A stretch of 64,000 bases of DNA from Bradyrhizobium sp. ARR65 (lineage in GTDB: Bacteria > Pseudomonadota > Alphaproteobacteria > Rhizobiales > Xanthobacteraceae), in the NCBI RefSeq assembly GCF_000472385.1, contig NZ_AWZU01000003.1, positions 186,137 to 250,136 of the forward strand, read 5' to 3'. Below, one piece after another: positions 19,269 to 30,097 of this stretch (position 1 is the stretch's first letter; each line of letters begins with the position of its first letter). A program made the translations under genes and the position numbers. The notes beneath the pieces are model-generated. The model did not search any database. It was not told where the DNA came from and was given only the letters and a program-made list of their open reading frames with translations.

Positions 19269-19338
19269 GAGCATGATCCGGCCCCGGAGAGCCGCGTTGG
19301 CGCAAAGCGTGTAGCGGCTTTCGGGGAAGATGATGCTC
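19269..19338. repeat. Palindromic intergenic repeat (GAGCATGATC type), copy 2
   Basis: GAGCATGATC (19269-19278) and GATGATGCTC (19329-19338) form the outer arms, with CCCCGGAGAGCCGC and GCGGCTTTCGGGG pairing inside. It is the same element type as at 11771-11820, placed here between bamA and lpxD. A related partial sequence begins at about 40930. Confidence 0.65.
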
Positions 19339-19406
19339 AAACGAAAACATGAAGCGTGTTGAGAAATCATCACGCTCAGTTACCGCCCCAACCCGTGACG
19401 GAGGGA

Positions 19407-20486
19407 ATGGCGCAGCCAACATTCTTCGAACAGCCCCGGTCATCGACGCTGGCTGAACTTGCCGCGTTGACCGGGGCGCATTTGGCCGATCCGTCCCGGG
19501 CCGGCCAACAGGTGAGAGGGCTGGCATCGCTTGATGAAGCCGGCCCCATGCACTTGGCGTTCTTCGACAATCTCAAATATTCCGACCAGCTTGCCGCGAC
19601 CAGGGCCGGCGCGTGCCTGGTGAGCGCGCGGTTCGAGGCCAGCGTGCCGCCGCATGTGGCGGTGCTGCGCGCCAAGCAGCCTTTTCGCGCCTTCGTGCAG
19701 ATCGCGCGCGAGCTGCATCACGACACGCTGCGGCCGCAGTCCTGGTTCGGCTGTGAGGGGATCGCGCCCTCCGCGATCATTGATCCGACGGCGCGGCTGG
19801 AGGATGGGGTCATCGTCGAGCCGCTTGCGGTGATTGGTCCGAATGTCGAGATCGGCTCGGGAACGGTGATCGGCGCCGGTGCGGTGATCGCCGCCAGTGT
19901 GAAGATCGGCCGGGACTGCAACGTTGGCGCCCATTGCGCCATCCAATGCGCCATGATCGGCAACAACGTCTTGATTCACCCCGGCTGCAATATCGGACAG
20001 GACGGCTACGGCTTCGTCTTCTTCGGCCCAGAGGGCCATCTGAAGGTGCCGCAGACCGGGCGGGTGCTGATCCAGAACGACGTCGAAATCGGTGCGGGAA
20101 CCACGATCGACCGCGGCAGTTTGCGCGATACCGTGATCGGCGAGGGCACCAAAATCGACAACCAGGTCCAAATCGGTCACAATGTCAGCATCGGCAGGCG
20201 CTGCCTGCTGGCGGCCCAGATCGGGCTCGCGGGCAGTCTGACGATCGGCGACAATGTGGCGATTGGCGCGAAGGCAGGGCTCAACAACCACATCAAGATT
20301 GGCGACGGCGCTCAGATCGCGGCCATGAGTGCAGTGAAGGACGACATCCCGGCCAATGCGCGCTGGGGCGGTCATCTGGCCAGGCCGACCAAGCAGTGGT
20401 TCCGAGAGGTGCTTGCGCTGGAGCGTCTGGCGCGCGGCGAAAAGGTCGAGACCAAGGGTGATGTGAAGGGCGAAGGACAGGAGTGA
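19407..20486 (+). CDS. lpxD: UDP-3-O-acylglucosamine N-acyltransferase
   Basis: Adds the second 3-hydroxyacyl chain, N-linked, in lipid A synthesis. 359 residues from ATG 19407, preceded by the strong site GGAGGG. An N-terminal uridine-binding domain (about 1-110) is followed by hexapeptide repeats forming a left-handed beta-helix ([26 protein letters not shown] and onward) and a C-terminal helix. The catalytic His is in the [14 protein letters not shown] segment. It acts in the cytosol as a trimer. Its stop codon overlaps the fabZ start, which couples their translation. Confidence 0.96.
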   Translation: MAQPTFFEQPRSSTLAELAALTGAHLADPSRAGQQVRGLASLDEAGPMHLAFFDNLKYSDQLAATRAGACLVSARFEASVPPHVAVLRAKQPFRAFVQIARELHHDTLRPQSWFGCEGIAPSAIIDPTARLEDGVIVEPLAVIGPNVEIGSGTVIGAGAVIAASVKIGRDCNVGAHCAIQCAMIGNNVLIHPGCNIGQDGYGFVFFGPEGHLKVPQTGRVLIQNDVEIGAGTTIDRGSLRDTVIGEGTKIDNQVQIGHNVSIGRRCLLAAQIGLAGSLTIGDNVAIGAKAGLNNHIKIGDGAQIAAMSAVKDDIPANARWGGHLARPTKQWFREVLALERLARGEKVETKGDVKGEGQE

Positions 20487-20944
20487 TGGAGGAGGCACCG
20501 GTCAAGTTTGAGTCGGTCGATATCAACGACATCCTCAACACCCTTCCGCACCGCTATCCGATGCTGCTGATCGATCGGGTGATCAAGATCCGCACCGATT
20601 TCAGCGGCATCGGCATCAAGAACGTGACGTTCAACGAGCCGCCGTTTCTTGGACATTTTCCGGATCGCCCGGTCTATCCCGGCGTGATGATGATCGAGGC
20701 GATGGCGCAGACCGCCGGCGTGATCGGCATCCGCTCGGTTGAAGGCACCGAAAAGCCGCGCGCGGTGTATTTCCTCACCATCGACAAGTGCAAATTCCGC
20801 AAACCCGTGATCCCCGGCGACACCATCGAGTACCACATGCGCCTGATCAATCGGCGCAAGGCGATGTGGTGGTTTCACGGTGAGGCCAAGGTCAACGGCA
20901 CCGTCGTCGCCGAGGCCGATGTCGGCGCCATGCTGACGGATTGA
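20486..20944 (+). CDS. fabZ: 3-hydroxyacyl-ACP dehydratase FabZ
   Basis: Dehydrates 3-hydroxyacyl-ACP in fatty-acid elongation, so it competes with LpxA and LpxD for the same substrate. 152 residues in the hotdog fold. The catalytic His and Glu are in [21 protein letters not shown] (about residues 53-73), and [13 protein letters not shown] is the N-terminal family motif. ATG 20486 uses the A of the lpxD TGA. GGACAGGAG upstream provides the ribosome site. Confidence 0.97.
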   Translation: MEEAPVKFESVDINDILNTLPHRYPMLLIDRVIKIRTDFSGIGIKNVTFNEPPFLGHFPDRPVYPGVMMIEAMAQTAGVIGIRSVEGTEKPRAVYFLTIDKCKFRKPVIPGDTIEYHMRLINRRKAMWWFHGEAKVNGTVVAEADVGAMLTD

Positions 20945-21012
20945 ACACTCTCTGACCGTCCACGCCAACGGCTCCGCCGTTTGTCGCTGGAGGCGCCGTA
21001 GCGCAGCAGAGG

Positions 21013-21064
21013 CCTCGAAAGATGAACGGCCCGGCGCAGTAGCGGGGCCGTTCATCCTTCGAGG
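21013..21064. repeat. Long intergenic inverted repeat
   Basis: A 20-base arm (21013-21032, beginning CCTCGAAAGATG) pairs with 21045-21064 (ending CCTTCGAGG) with one mismatch around a 12-base loop. It lies in the 287-base gap between fabZ and lpxA and resembles the GATG/CATCCTTCGAGG palindromes dispersed in Bradyrhizobium genomes. It could act as a factor-independent RNA end, but no T run follows. Nothing else is seen in this gap. Confidence 0.75.
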
Positions 21065-21231
21065 CTGGCGTTGCGAGCTCTTCAGGATGACGGGTTTAGC
21101 CAGGGTGCTCGTTGACTGCCGAGCGATGCCGCAACAACGCGCAACCATCTGTCACTGGACAGGTGTTGCATGGCACGCTAACCACCGCAAAATTCGCGAG
21201 TATTTCGAGCAGGCTGGGGACCACGCGGCGC

Positions 21232-22035
21232 ATGAGCACGATCGATCCGACCGCACGCGTTGAGGACGGCGCGGTGATTGGCGAGGGCACGAGCATCGGG
21301 CCCTATTGCATCATCGGCCCGCATGTCGTGATCGGAAAGAATTGCAAGCTGACGAGTCATGTGTCCGTCGCGGGCCATACCTCGATCGGCGATGATTGCG
21401 TGATCTCGCCATTCGCGGCCTTGGGCGGCGCCCCGCAGGATCTCAGCTATCGCGGCGAGCCGACGAGGCTTCAGATCGGCTCCGCCTGCACGATCCGCGA
21501 GGGCGTGACGATGAATGTCGGCACAGTCAAAGGCGGCGGGCTGACGCGCGTGGGCGATCGCGGCTTCTTCATGAACAACAGCCACGTCGGCCACGATTGC
21601 ATGGTCGGCAACGACGCGATCTTCGCCACTTCGGCTACGCTTGGCGGCCACTGCGAGATCGGCGATTTCGTCTACATCGGCGGCTTGTCGGCGGTGCACC
21701 AGTTCACGCGCGTCGGCTCGCAGGTGATGATCGGCGGCGTCTGCGGCGTGCGCGGCGACATCATTCCGTTCGGGCTCGCCAATGGACAATATGCGGTGCT
21801 TGAGGGCCTCAACATCATCGGTATGAAGCGGCGGAAGTTCACCCGCGAGCGGCTCGCGACCGTGCGCGCCTTCTATCAAAAGCTGTTTCATGGGCGCGGC
21901 GTATTCGCCGAAAGGCTGGCCGCCGTGCAGGGCTTGGCGAGCGAAGACCCGGCAATCGCGGAGATCCTGGCCTTCATCGAAGGCGGCAAGCACCGGCCGC
22001 TCTGCCTGCCGGCCGGCGACAACAGCCGCCACTGA
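21232..22035 (+). CDS. lpxA: Acyl-ACP--UDP-N-acetylglucosamine O-acyltransferase
   Basis: The first enzyme of lipid A synthesis: it transfers a 3-hydroxyacyl chain to O-3 of UDP-GlcNAc. 267 residues from ATG 21232; an in-frame start at 21112 would add 40 unrelated residues. The left-handed beta-helix of hexapeptide repeats begins IDPTARVEDGAVIGEGTSIGPYCIIG. The catalytic His is in MNNSHVGHDCMVGND, and VHQFTRVGSQVMIGG is the conserved segment near the helix cap. A C-terminal helical domain follows. It ends two bases before lpxI. Confidence 0.97.
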   Translation: MSTIDPTARVEDGAVIGEGTSIGPYCIIGPHVVIGKNCKLTSHVSVAGHTSIGDDCVISPFAALGGAPQDLSYRGEPTRLQIGSACTIREGVTMNVGTVKGGGLTRVGDRGFFMNNSHVGHDCMVGNDAIFATSATLGGHCEIGDFVYIGGLSAVHQFTRVGSQVMIGGVCGVRGDIIPFGLANGQYAVLEGLNIIGMKRRKFTRERLATVRAFYQKLFHGRGVFAERLAAVQGLASEDPAIAEILAFIEGGKHRPLCLPAGDNSRH

Positions 22036-22037
22036 CG

Positions 22038-22913
22038 ATGGTCCCGGCTCCCGCCATGACAGACGGAGCGCAAGAGATATCATCGCCTGTCGGCCTGATC
22101 GCGGGCGGCGGCGCCATGCCGTTTGCGGTGGCGGATTCGCTCCTTGCGCGCGGCATCGTGCCGGTGTTGTTTGCGCTGCGCGGCGCCTGCGATGGCAGGC
22201 AGCTCGGTCGTTTCCGCCATCACTGGATCTCCATCGGCCAGTATGGACGCGCGAAAAAGCTGTTTCGCAGCGAAGGTTGCCGCGATCTCGTCTTTATCGG
22301 CACGCTGGCGCGGCCGGCCTTGTCGGAAATCCGGCTGGACTGGGCGACGCTGCGCGTGCTTCCAAAAGTGTGGGCGGCGTTCCGCGGCGGCGACGACCAT
22401 CTGCTGTCCGGGGTGGGGCGCATTTTCGAGCGCGACGGTTTCCGCCTGCTCGGCGTCAAGGATGTCGCGCCTGACATCTTGATGCCCGAGGGCTGCTTGA
22501 CCCGGGCCGTGCCCACGCCCGACGCGAACACCGACATCGCGTTGGCGCGCGAGGTGCTGGCGGCGCTCAGCCCGTTCGATATCGGCCAGGCGGTGATCGT
22601 GATTGATCGCCATGTGGTGGGCGTGGAGGACATTGAGGGCACCGACGGGCTGCTCGCGCGCATTGCGGGCTTGCGCGAAAAGGGCCGCATCCGCGCGGCC
22701 GAGAAGCGCGGCGTGCTGGTGAAGGCGCCGAAGCGCGGCCAGGATCTGCGGTTCGACCTGCCGACCATCGGCCCGGGCACGGTCGAGGGAGCGGCAAGGG
22801 CGAAACTCGCAGGGATCGCAGTCGTTGCCGGCAACACGCTGGTCGCCGAGCCGCAAGTCATGATCGAGAAGGCCGACGCCCACGGCCTGTTTGTGACGGG
22901 TGTGCCCGCGTGA
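22038..22913 (+). CDS. lpxI: UDP-2,3-diacylglucosamine pyrophosphatase LpxI
   Basis: Hydrolyses UDP-2,3-diacylglucosamine to lipid X and UMP. LpxI is the alphaproteobacterial replacement for LpxH and attacks the other phosphorus atom. 291 residues (a second possible start is ATG 22056). The N-terminal domain begins VGLIAGGGAMPFAVADSL, and the C-terminal DUF1009-type catalytic domain includes GQAVIVIDRHVVGVEDIEGTDGLLARI, with the Asp and Glu residues of the family. Its position between lpxA and lpxB supports the call. It overlaps lpxB by four bases. Confidence 0.95.
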   Translation: MVPAPAMTDGAQEISSPVGLIAGGGAMPFAVADSLLARGIVPVLFALRGACDGRQLGRFRHHWISIGQYGRAKKLFRSEGCRDLVFIGTLARPALSEIRLDWATLRVLPKVWAAFRGGDDHLLSGVGRIFERDGFRLLGVKDVAPDILMPEGCLTRAVPTPDANTDIALAREVLAALSPFDIGQAVIVIDRHVVGVEDIEGTDGLLARIAGLREKGRIRAAEKRGVLVKAPKRGQDLRFDLPTIGPGTVEGAARAKLAGIAVVAGNTLVAEPQVMIEKADAHGLFVTGVPA

Positions 22914-24106
22914 GCCCGGCGCGCGAGTCGTCCGGGGTGGTCGGACGGACGATCTTCCTGATCGCGACGGAAGAATCCGGCGATCGGCTCGGGGCCGCTC
23001 TGATGAAAGTGCTGCGCCAGCGGCTCGGCGATGCCGTTCGGTTCGAGGGCGTCGGCGGCCGCGCCATGGCGCAGGAAGGCCTGACATCGCTGTTTCCGAT
23101 CGAGGAGCTCTCGATCATTGGTCTCGCCGCGATCATCAAGCAGCTCCCCAAGATCTTGCGGCTGATCAAGCTCACCGCGGCTGCCGCGATCGAGGCGGCG
23201 CCCGACGTGCTCGTGATCATCGATAGCCCGGACTTCACCCATCGCGTGGCGCGCCGCGTGCGCGCCCGCGATGGCGCGATCCCGATCGTCGATTATGTTT
23301 CGCCGACAGTGTGGGCGTGGCGGCCGGGGCGGGCTCGCACCATGCGCAGCTACATCGATCACGTGCTGGCGCTGCTGCCGTTCGAGCCGGAGGCCTATCG
23401 CAAGCTGCAGGGGCCGCCCTGCAGCTATGTCGGCCATCCCCTGACCGACCAGCTCGCGACGCTGCGGCCCAATGCTGCCGAGCAGCAGCGGCGCGATGGT
23501 GAGCCGCCGGTGCTCTTGGTGCTGCCCGGCAGCCGTCGCAGCGAGATCAGGCATCACATGACGATTTTCGGCAAGGCGTTGGCCTTGGTGCAGGCGCAAG
23601 GCGCCGCCTTCGAGCTGATCCTGCCAACCATGCCGCATCTTGTAGAAGCCGTTCGCGCCGGCAGCGCCGATTGGCAGGTCGAGCCGAAAATCGTGATTGG
23701 CGAGGCCGAGAAGCGAGCCGCTTTCAGGATCGCCCGCGCGGCGCTTGCCAAATCCGGCACCGTGACCCTCGAGCTTGCGTTATCCGGCGTTCCGATGGTT
23801 GCCGCCTACCGGGCGGGCAGCATCGAGGCCTTTATCGTGCTGCGCGCGATCAAGGTGTCGTCAGTGATCCTCGCCAATCTCGTGATCGGCCAGAATGTCG
23901 TGCCGGAATTCATCCAGAATGATTGCACGCCGGAAAATCTGGCAGGCAGTCTGCGCGAGCTGCTCGCGGATAGCCCGCAGCGGCGCCGGCAGGTCGAAGC
24001 TTTCAAGACGATCGACACGATCATGGCGGTCGGCGGCGAGCCGCCGAGCGTGCGCGCCGCCGACATCGTGCTCGCGACGATGCGACAGGGCAGGCGGGCG
24101 AATTAG
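22910..24106 (+). CDS. lpxB: Lipid-A-disaccharide synthase
   Basis: A glycosyltransferase of family GT19 that joins lipid X to UDP-diacylglucosamine, giving the disaccharide core of lipid A at the inner face of the inner membrane. 398 residues from GTG 22910, which overlaps lpxI (GTGA). Visible motifs are FLIATEESGDRLGAALM at the N-terminus, VVIIDSPDFTHRVARRVR-like content around residues 103-120, YVSPTVWAWRPGR, and LLVLPGSRRSEIRHHM in the C-terminal nucleotide domain. It is the last gene of the lipid A cluster and converges on the beta-lactamase gene. Confidence 0.96.
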   Translation: MSPARESSGVVGRTIFLIATEESGDRLGAALMKVLRQRLGDAVRFEGVGGRAMAQEGLTSLFPIEELSIIGLAAIIKQLPKILRLIKLTAAAAIEAAPDVLVIIDSPDFTHRVARRVRARDGAIPIVDYVSPTVWAWRPGRARTMRSYIDHVLALLPFEPEAYRKLQGPPCSYVGHPLTDQLATLRPNAAEQQRRDGEPPVLLVLPGSRRSEIRHHMTIFGKALALVQAQGAAFELILPTMPHLVEAVRAGSADWQVEPKIVIGEAEKRAAFRIARAALAKSGTVTLELALSGVPMVAAYRAGSIEAFIVLRAIKVSSVILANLVIGQNVVPEFIQNDCTPENLAGSLRELLADSPQRRRQVEAFKTIDTIMAVGGEPPSVRAADIVLATMRQGRRAN

Positions 24107-24151
24107 AGCAGTCGCCGCTGAGCGAATCGACAAGGCCCGCGCCCAATGTCG

Positions 24152-25048
24152 CTATTGCGAGCGCAGAGCTGCCGAGATCTCCCGGCCAATCGCCGCAAAG
24201 GTGGCATTGCGCTTGTCGTCAGGAAGGGCCGTTTCCGTCAGATACATGGTGACGATCAGCGGGGCGCGGCCGGGAGGCCAGATCACCGCGACGTCGTTGC
24301 TGGTGCCGTGAGCGCCCGAGCCGGTCTTGTCGCCCACGCGCCAGGTCTTTGGCAGGCCGGCGCGCAGCTTTGCATCGCCGGTTTTGCAACCGATGAGCCA
24401 ATTGATCAGCAGCTCGCGCGAGGCGGGCGAGAGCGCGGTCCCGGTCGCGAGCGCCGTCAGATTGCGCGCCATCGCGAGAGGCGTGGTGGTGTCGCGCAGA
24501 TCGCCTGCATCGGCCGTGTTGAGGTCGGGCTCGACGCGATCGAGGCGGGTCAAGTCGTCGCCGAGAGCACGCGCATATTGCGTCACGGCGGAAGGCCCGC
24601 CGAGACTTGCGAGCAACAGGTTGGCCGCCGTGTTGTCACTCAGTGTCAACGCGGCTTCGCACAGATCCGCGACCGACATGTCCGCGCCGACATGTTGCTG
24701 GGTGACCGGCGCATAAGCCAGAAGATCGCCTGGTGCGATGCGAATGCGTCGCGTGATCTGCTCCTTGCCCGCATCTATTCTGGAGAGAACAGCAGCCACT
24801 GCGAGCACCTTGAACGTGCTGCACATCGGGAAGTGCTCGTTTTCGCGGTGGCCGATCGCCGCACCGGCTGCACTATCCAGAACCGCCACGCCCAGCCGTC
24901 CGCCGCTGTCCGCTTCCGCTTCCGCGAACGCATCCGGCAGTCGGGCAAGTCCGGACTCCGCGGCCATGCCGAAGCGGTGCCAATCCGTGGTGAGCATTCC
25001 GGCCGCGGTGGCCAGGCCAAGTCGCGTAAGGCGGCGTCGTGTCAACAT
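24152..25048 (-). CDS. Class A beta-lactamase
   Basis: A serine beta-lactamase that hydrolyses penicillin- or cephalosporin-type drugs in the periplasm. 298 residues from ATG 25048. All class A landmarks are present: nucleophile Ser and Lys in CSTFK, the SDN loop in TLSDNTAANLL, the omega-loop Glu in EPDLNTAD, and KTGSG. The N-terminus TRRRLTRLGLATAAGML looks like a Tat signal, as in mycobacterial and some rhizobial class A enzymes. The open frame extends far upstream of 25048, but only this start gives a signal peptide. It sits between lpxB and the gltA terminator as a single-gene unit with no adjacent ampR-type regulator. Confidence 0.94.
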   Translation of the reverse strand: MLTRRRLTRLGLATAAGMLTTDWHRFGMAAESGLARLPDAFAEAEADSGGRLGVAVLDSAAGAAIGHRENEHFPMCSTFKVLAVAAVLSRIDAGKEQITRRIRIAPGDLLAYAPVTQQHVGADMSVADLCEAALTLSDNTAANLLLASLGGPSAVTQYARALGDDLTRLDRVEPDLNTADAGDLRDTTTPLAMARNLTALATGTALSPASRELLINWLIGCKTGDAKLRAGLPKTWRVGDKTGSGAHGTSNDVAVIWPPGRAPLIVTMYLTETALPDDKRNATFAAIGREISAALRSQ

Positions 25049-25104
25049 GGTCGAGCAGGGACGAGGAGTGGGGGCTGGCGAGATACAAACGATGCGCGGG
25101 GAGC

Positions 25105-25136
25105 AAAAAGGCCGGACGCTTCCCGCGCCCGGCCTT
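25105..25136 (-). terminator. Terminator of gltA
   Basis: Read on the minus strand, AAGGCCGG (25129-25136) pairs with CCGGCCTT (25108-25115) and the stem is followed by a T run (25105-25109 on this strand). It lies 26 bases after the gltA stop and separates it from the beta-lactamase gene. Confidence 0.9.
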
Positions 25137-25161
25137 CTGTATTCAATGAGAGAAGCGCGTC

Positions 25162-26469
<1,308 letters not shown>

Positions 26470-26630
26470 CGTGAAGTCCCCGATGAAATCGTTGCGAAAA
26501 CCCGGCGGCTGAGCATGCCCAAGGTGACTAAAACGGGGGCGGCAGCCGGTTATTCCAAGAGCACCTCGCAAATGCGTAGCTTATTGCTATGTGCGCTGCA
26601 AGATGGCCACTTCAAGAGGTAAAGACCGAC

Positions 26631-28055
26631 TTAAGTTGAGGCCTGATCGGCCAGTCTCGCCAGCGATTCCGCCCGTCCCAGCACCGAAAGAACCTCGAAA
26701 ATGCCGGGCGAGGTGGTCTTTCCGGTCAGCGCCACGCGCAGCGGTTGCGCCACCGCGCCGAGTTTGAGGCCGTTGGCCTCGGCGAAGCCGCGCATCGCCG
26801 CTTCCGTGGTCTGCGCGCCCCAGGGGTCGACGGTCTCGAGATCAGCGCGGAGCCGGCCGATCAGTGCACGGTTTTCGGGCGTCAGCAGGGCCTGCGCTTT
26901 CGGCTCGACCTGCAGCGGCCGGTCGGCAAAGATGAAATACGCGCCCTCGATCAGCTCGATCAGGGTCTTGGCGCGCTCCTTCAGGCTCGGCATGGCTGCA
27001 AGGAGCTGCGCGCGGGTGACCTCGTTGAGCTTGGGCTTGAGCTCCGCGCCTCGGGGGACGTAATCGAGCACGCTCTCGAGCATCCGCACCAGCGATTGAT
27101 CGTCGGTGTGGCGGATATAATAACCGTTGAGATTTTCCAGTTTGGCGAAATCGAAGCGGGCGGCCGAGCGTCCGATCGCCGACAGGTCGAACGCCGCGAC
27201 CATCTCCTCGGTCGAAAAGATCTCCTGGTCGCCATGGCTCCAGCCGAGCCGGACCAGATAGTTGCGCAGCGCTGCCGGCAGATATCCCATGGCGCGGTAG
27301 GCATCGACCCCGAGTGCGCCGTGGCGCTTGGAAAGCTTCGAGCCGTCCGGGCCATGGATCAGCGGGATATGCGACATGCTTGGGATGGGCCACTCCAGCG
27401 CGTCATAGATCTGCTTCTGGCGCGCCGCGTTGATCAGGTGGTCGTCGCCGCGGATGATGTGGGTGACGCCCATGTCGTGGTCGTCGACCACCACGGCCAG
27501 CATGTAGGTCGGGGTGCCGTCGCCACGCAGCAGCACGAGATCGTCCAGGTTCTCGTTCTGCCAGACTACGCGGCCCTGCACCTGATCCTCGATCGCGGTC
27601 TCGCCCGTCAGCGGCGCGCGCAGACGGATGGTCGGCTTCATGCCGGCGGGCGCCTCAGAAGGATCGCGGTCGCGCCACATGCCGTCGTAGAGGCGGGTGC
27701 GCCCTTCGGCGCGCGCCTTTTCGCGCATCGCGGCGAGCTCCTCCGGCGTAGCGTAGCAGCGGTATGCCTTGCCGGCCGCGAGCAATTGCTCGGCGACCTC
27801 GCGATGGCGCGCGGCGCGGCTGAACTGGTAGATGACGTCGCCGTCCCAATCGAGCTCCAGCCAGGTCAGCCCGTCCAGGATGGCGTCAATCGCGGCCTTG
27901 GTCGAGCGCTCCCGGTCGGTGTCCTCGATCCGCAGCAGCATCTTGCCGCCATGCTTTTTCGCATAGAGCCAGTTGAACAGCGCGGTGCGGGCCCCTCCGA
28001 TATGGAGGAAGCCGGTGGGCGAGGGGGCGAAGCGGGTGACGACGGAATCAGCCAT
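26631..28055 (-). CDS. gltX: Glutamyl-tRNA synthetase
   Basis: Charges glutamate onto tRNA. 474 residues of the class I family. The HIGH-type motif is in [21 protein letters not shown] at the N-terminus, and the KMSKS-type motif is SKLSKRHG at about residues 245-252. The C-terminal anticodon-binding helical cage is present. A full-length GlnRS is encoded divergently next door, so this enzyme may be discriminating, but the sequence alone does not settle that. A 158-base spacer separates the two starts. Confidence 0.97.
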   Translation of the reverse strand: MADSVVTRFAPSPTGFLHIGGARTALFNWLYAKKHGGKMLLRIEDTDRERSTKAAIDAILDGLTWLELDWDGDVIYQFSRAARHREVAEQLLAAGKAYRCYATPEELAAMREKARAEGRTRLYDGMWRDRDPSEAPAGMKPTIRLRAPLTGETAIEDQVQGRVVWQNENLDDLVLLRGDGTPTYMLAVVVDDHDMGVTHIIRGDDHLINAARQKQIYDALEWPIPSMSHIPLIHGPDGSKLSKRHGALGVDAYRAMGYLPAALRNYLVRLGWSHGDQEIFSTEEMVAAFDLSAIGRSAARFDFAKLENLNGYYIRHTDDQSLVRMLESVLDYVPRGAELKPKLNEVTRAQLLAAMPSLKERAKTLIELIEGAYFIFADRPLQVEPKAQALLTPENRALIGRLRADLETVDPWGAQTTEAAMRGFAEANGLKLGAVAQPLRVALTGKTTSPGIFEVLSVLGRAESLARLADQAST

Positions 28056-28213
28056 TACGGAAGCGGGTCGTATGCATCATGGGCGGTGGTGTATAGCAGG
28101 AACGGTGCATAACTAAAGGCTTGGTTAAAGCAAGCGGATCCGGGCCTGACCTCTTGGCTCGCTTAGGCGAATTTGGCAGAAGGTCCGCTGATCTCCCGAT
28201 ACAGGACGACAGA

Positions 28214-29905
28214 ATGGTTTCAGAACCGGCGGTAGCAGAGACGGTAGACACAGGGCGCGACTTCATCCGCGACATCATCCAGGCCGATCTCGCTGCCAAG
28301 AAATACCAGGAAATCGTCACCCGGTTCCCGCCGGAGCCGAACGGCTACCTGCATATCGGCCATGCCAAGTCGATCGCGCTGAATTTCGGCGTCGCGCAGG
28401 AGTTTTCCGGGCGCTGCAACCTGCGCTTCGACGACACCAATCCGATCAAGGAAGAGCAGGAATATATCGACTCCATCCAGGCCGACGTGCGCTGGCTCGG
28501 TTTCGATTGGGGCAAGAACCTGTTCTACGCCTCCGACTATTTCGACCGGCTCTATGAATGGGCGGAGGGGCTGATCCGCGCCGGCCTTGCCTATGTCGAT
28601 GATCAGTCCCAGGAGGAGATCCGCGCCAATCGCGGCACGCTGACCGAGCCCGGCAAGAACAGCCCGTTTCGCGACCGGTCGGTCGAGGAAAATCTCGACC
28701 TGTTCCGCCGCATGAAGGCCGGCGAGTTTCCGAACGGCGCACGGGTGCTGCGTGCGAAAATCGACATGGCTTCGCCCAACATCAACCTGCGCGACCCCGT
28801 GATGTACCGCATCCTGCATGCGACCCATCCACGGACCGGTGATACCTGGAAAATCTACCCGAGCTACGACTATGCGCACGGCCAGTCGGACGCGATCGAG
28901 GGCATCACGCATTCGATCTGCACGTTGGAGTTCGAGGATCACCGCCCCCTCTATGACTGGTTCATCGAGAAGCTGCCCGTGCCCTCGCAGCCGCATCAGT
29001 ACGAGTTTGCGCGGCTCAACCTGACTTACACGCTCCTCTCCAAGCGTGTGCTGACGCAGCTCGTGCGCGAGGGCCATGTCTCGGGTTGGGACGATCCACG
29101 CATGCCGACCATCGCCGGGTTGAAGCGGCGCGGCGTGCCGCCGGCGGCGGTCCGCGAATTCGTGAGGCGCATCGGTGTTGCCAAATCCAACAGCGTGGTC
29201 GACGTCGGCATGTTGGAGTTCTGCATCCGCGAGGAGCTCAACCGCACGGCGCTGCGGCGAATGGCGGTGCTGCGGCCGTTGAAGGTCGTCATCGAGAATT
29301 ATCCGGAAGGGCAGGTCGAGGAACTCGAGGCGGTGAATCATCCCGACGATCCGTCGAAAGGCACGCGCCGCATCGCGTTCGGCCGCGAGCTCTACATCGA
29401 GCGCGACGACTTCATGGAAAACCCGCCCAAGAAGTTTTTCCGCCTGTCGCCCGGCAGCGAGGTCCGGCTGCGCTACGCCTACTTCATCAAATGCCGCGAG
29501 GCGATCAAGGACGCATCCGGCGAGGTGGTGGAGCTGCGCTGCACCTACGATCCCGAGACTCGCGGCGGCAACGCGCCCGACGGCCGCAAGGTCAAGGCGA
29601 CCTTGCACTGGTTGCCGGCGGCGCAGTCGCTTCCGGCGGAGTTACGAATCTACAATCAGCTCTTTGCAAAACCCAATCCGGAGGCGGCCAATTTCGCCGC
29701 CGACATCAATCCGCAGTCGCTGGAAATCCTGCGCGATGCGCGGATCGAACCGGCGATCGCGACAGCCAATTCCGATGAGGCCATGCAGTTCGAACGGCAG
29801 GGCTATTTCGTGCGCGACAAGGATTCCACGCCGGAGCGGCTGGTGTTCAACCGCACCATCGGGTTGCGCGACACCTTTGCGAAGGAAGTCGGCGGCAAGG
29901 GCTGA
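28214..29905 (+). CDS. glnS: Glutaminyl-tRNA synthetase
   Basis: Charges glutamine onto tRNA(Gln) directly. 563 residues from ATG 28214. Class I motifs are clear: [21 protein letters not shown] (HIGH), and LLSKRVL in the KMSKS position. The Rossmann fold and anticodon-binding beta-barrels ([36 protein letters not shown]) are complete. Many alphaproteobacteria lack GlnRS and use the amidotransferase GatCAB instead; GlnRS in this lineage is usually explained by gene transfer. It begins at the left edge of a block that looks accessory. Confidence 0.95.
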   Translation: MVSEPAVAETVDTGRDFIRDIIQADLAAKKYQEIVTRFPPEPNGYLHIGHAKSIALNFGVAQEFSGRCNLRFDDTNPIKEEQEYIDSIQADVRWLGFDWGKNLFYASDYFDRLYEWAEGLIRAGLAYVDDQSQEEIRANRGTLTEPGKNSPFRDRSVEENLDLFRRMKAGEFPNGARVLRAKIDMASPNINLRDPVMYRILHATHPRTGDTWKIYPSYDYAHGQSDAIEGITHSICTLEFEDHRPLYDWFIEKLPVPSQPHQYEFARLNLTYTLLSKRVLTQLVREGHVSGWDDPRMPTIAGLKRRGVPPAAVREFVRRIGVAKSNSVVDVGMLEFCIREELNRTALRRMAVLRPLKVVIENYPEGQVEELEAVNHPDDPSKGTRRIAFGRELYIERDDFMENPPKKFFRLSPGSEVRLRYAYFIKCREAIKDASGEVVELRCTYDPETRGGNAPDGRKVKATLHWLPAAQSLPAELRIYNQLFAKPNPEAANFAADINPQSLEILRDARIEPAIATANSDEAMQFERQGYFVRDKDSTPERLVFNRTIGLRDTFAKEVGGKG

Positions 29906-30097
29906 GCCGGCTGCTTCGGATACCGACAGGGATTTGTGGTGCCGGTTCAGGCGAGGGCGAAGTCACCGGGTTTCAATCCGGGCGCCTCGATAACCGCTTC
30001 CCCATAACAGTCCTGGACGAGCCGCAGCGGTATTGCGCCCTCTCAGCGCAAGCACCAAATGAATTGCGGGAGGCGAAATAGCTCCAGGAGCGAGTCC

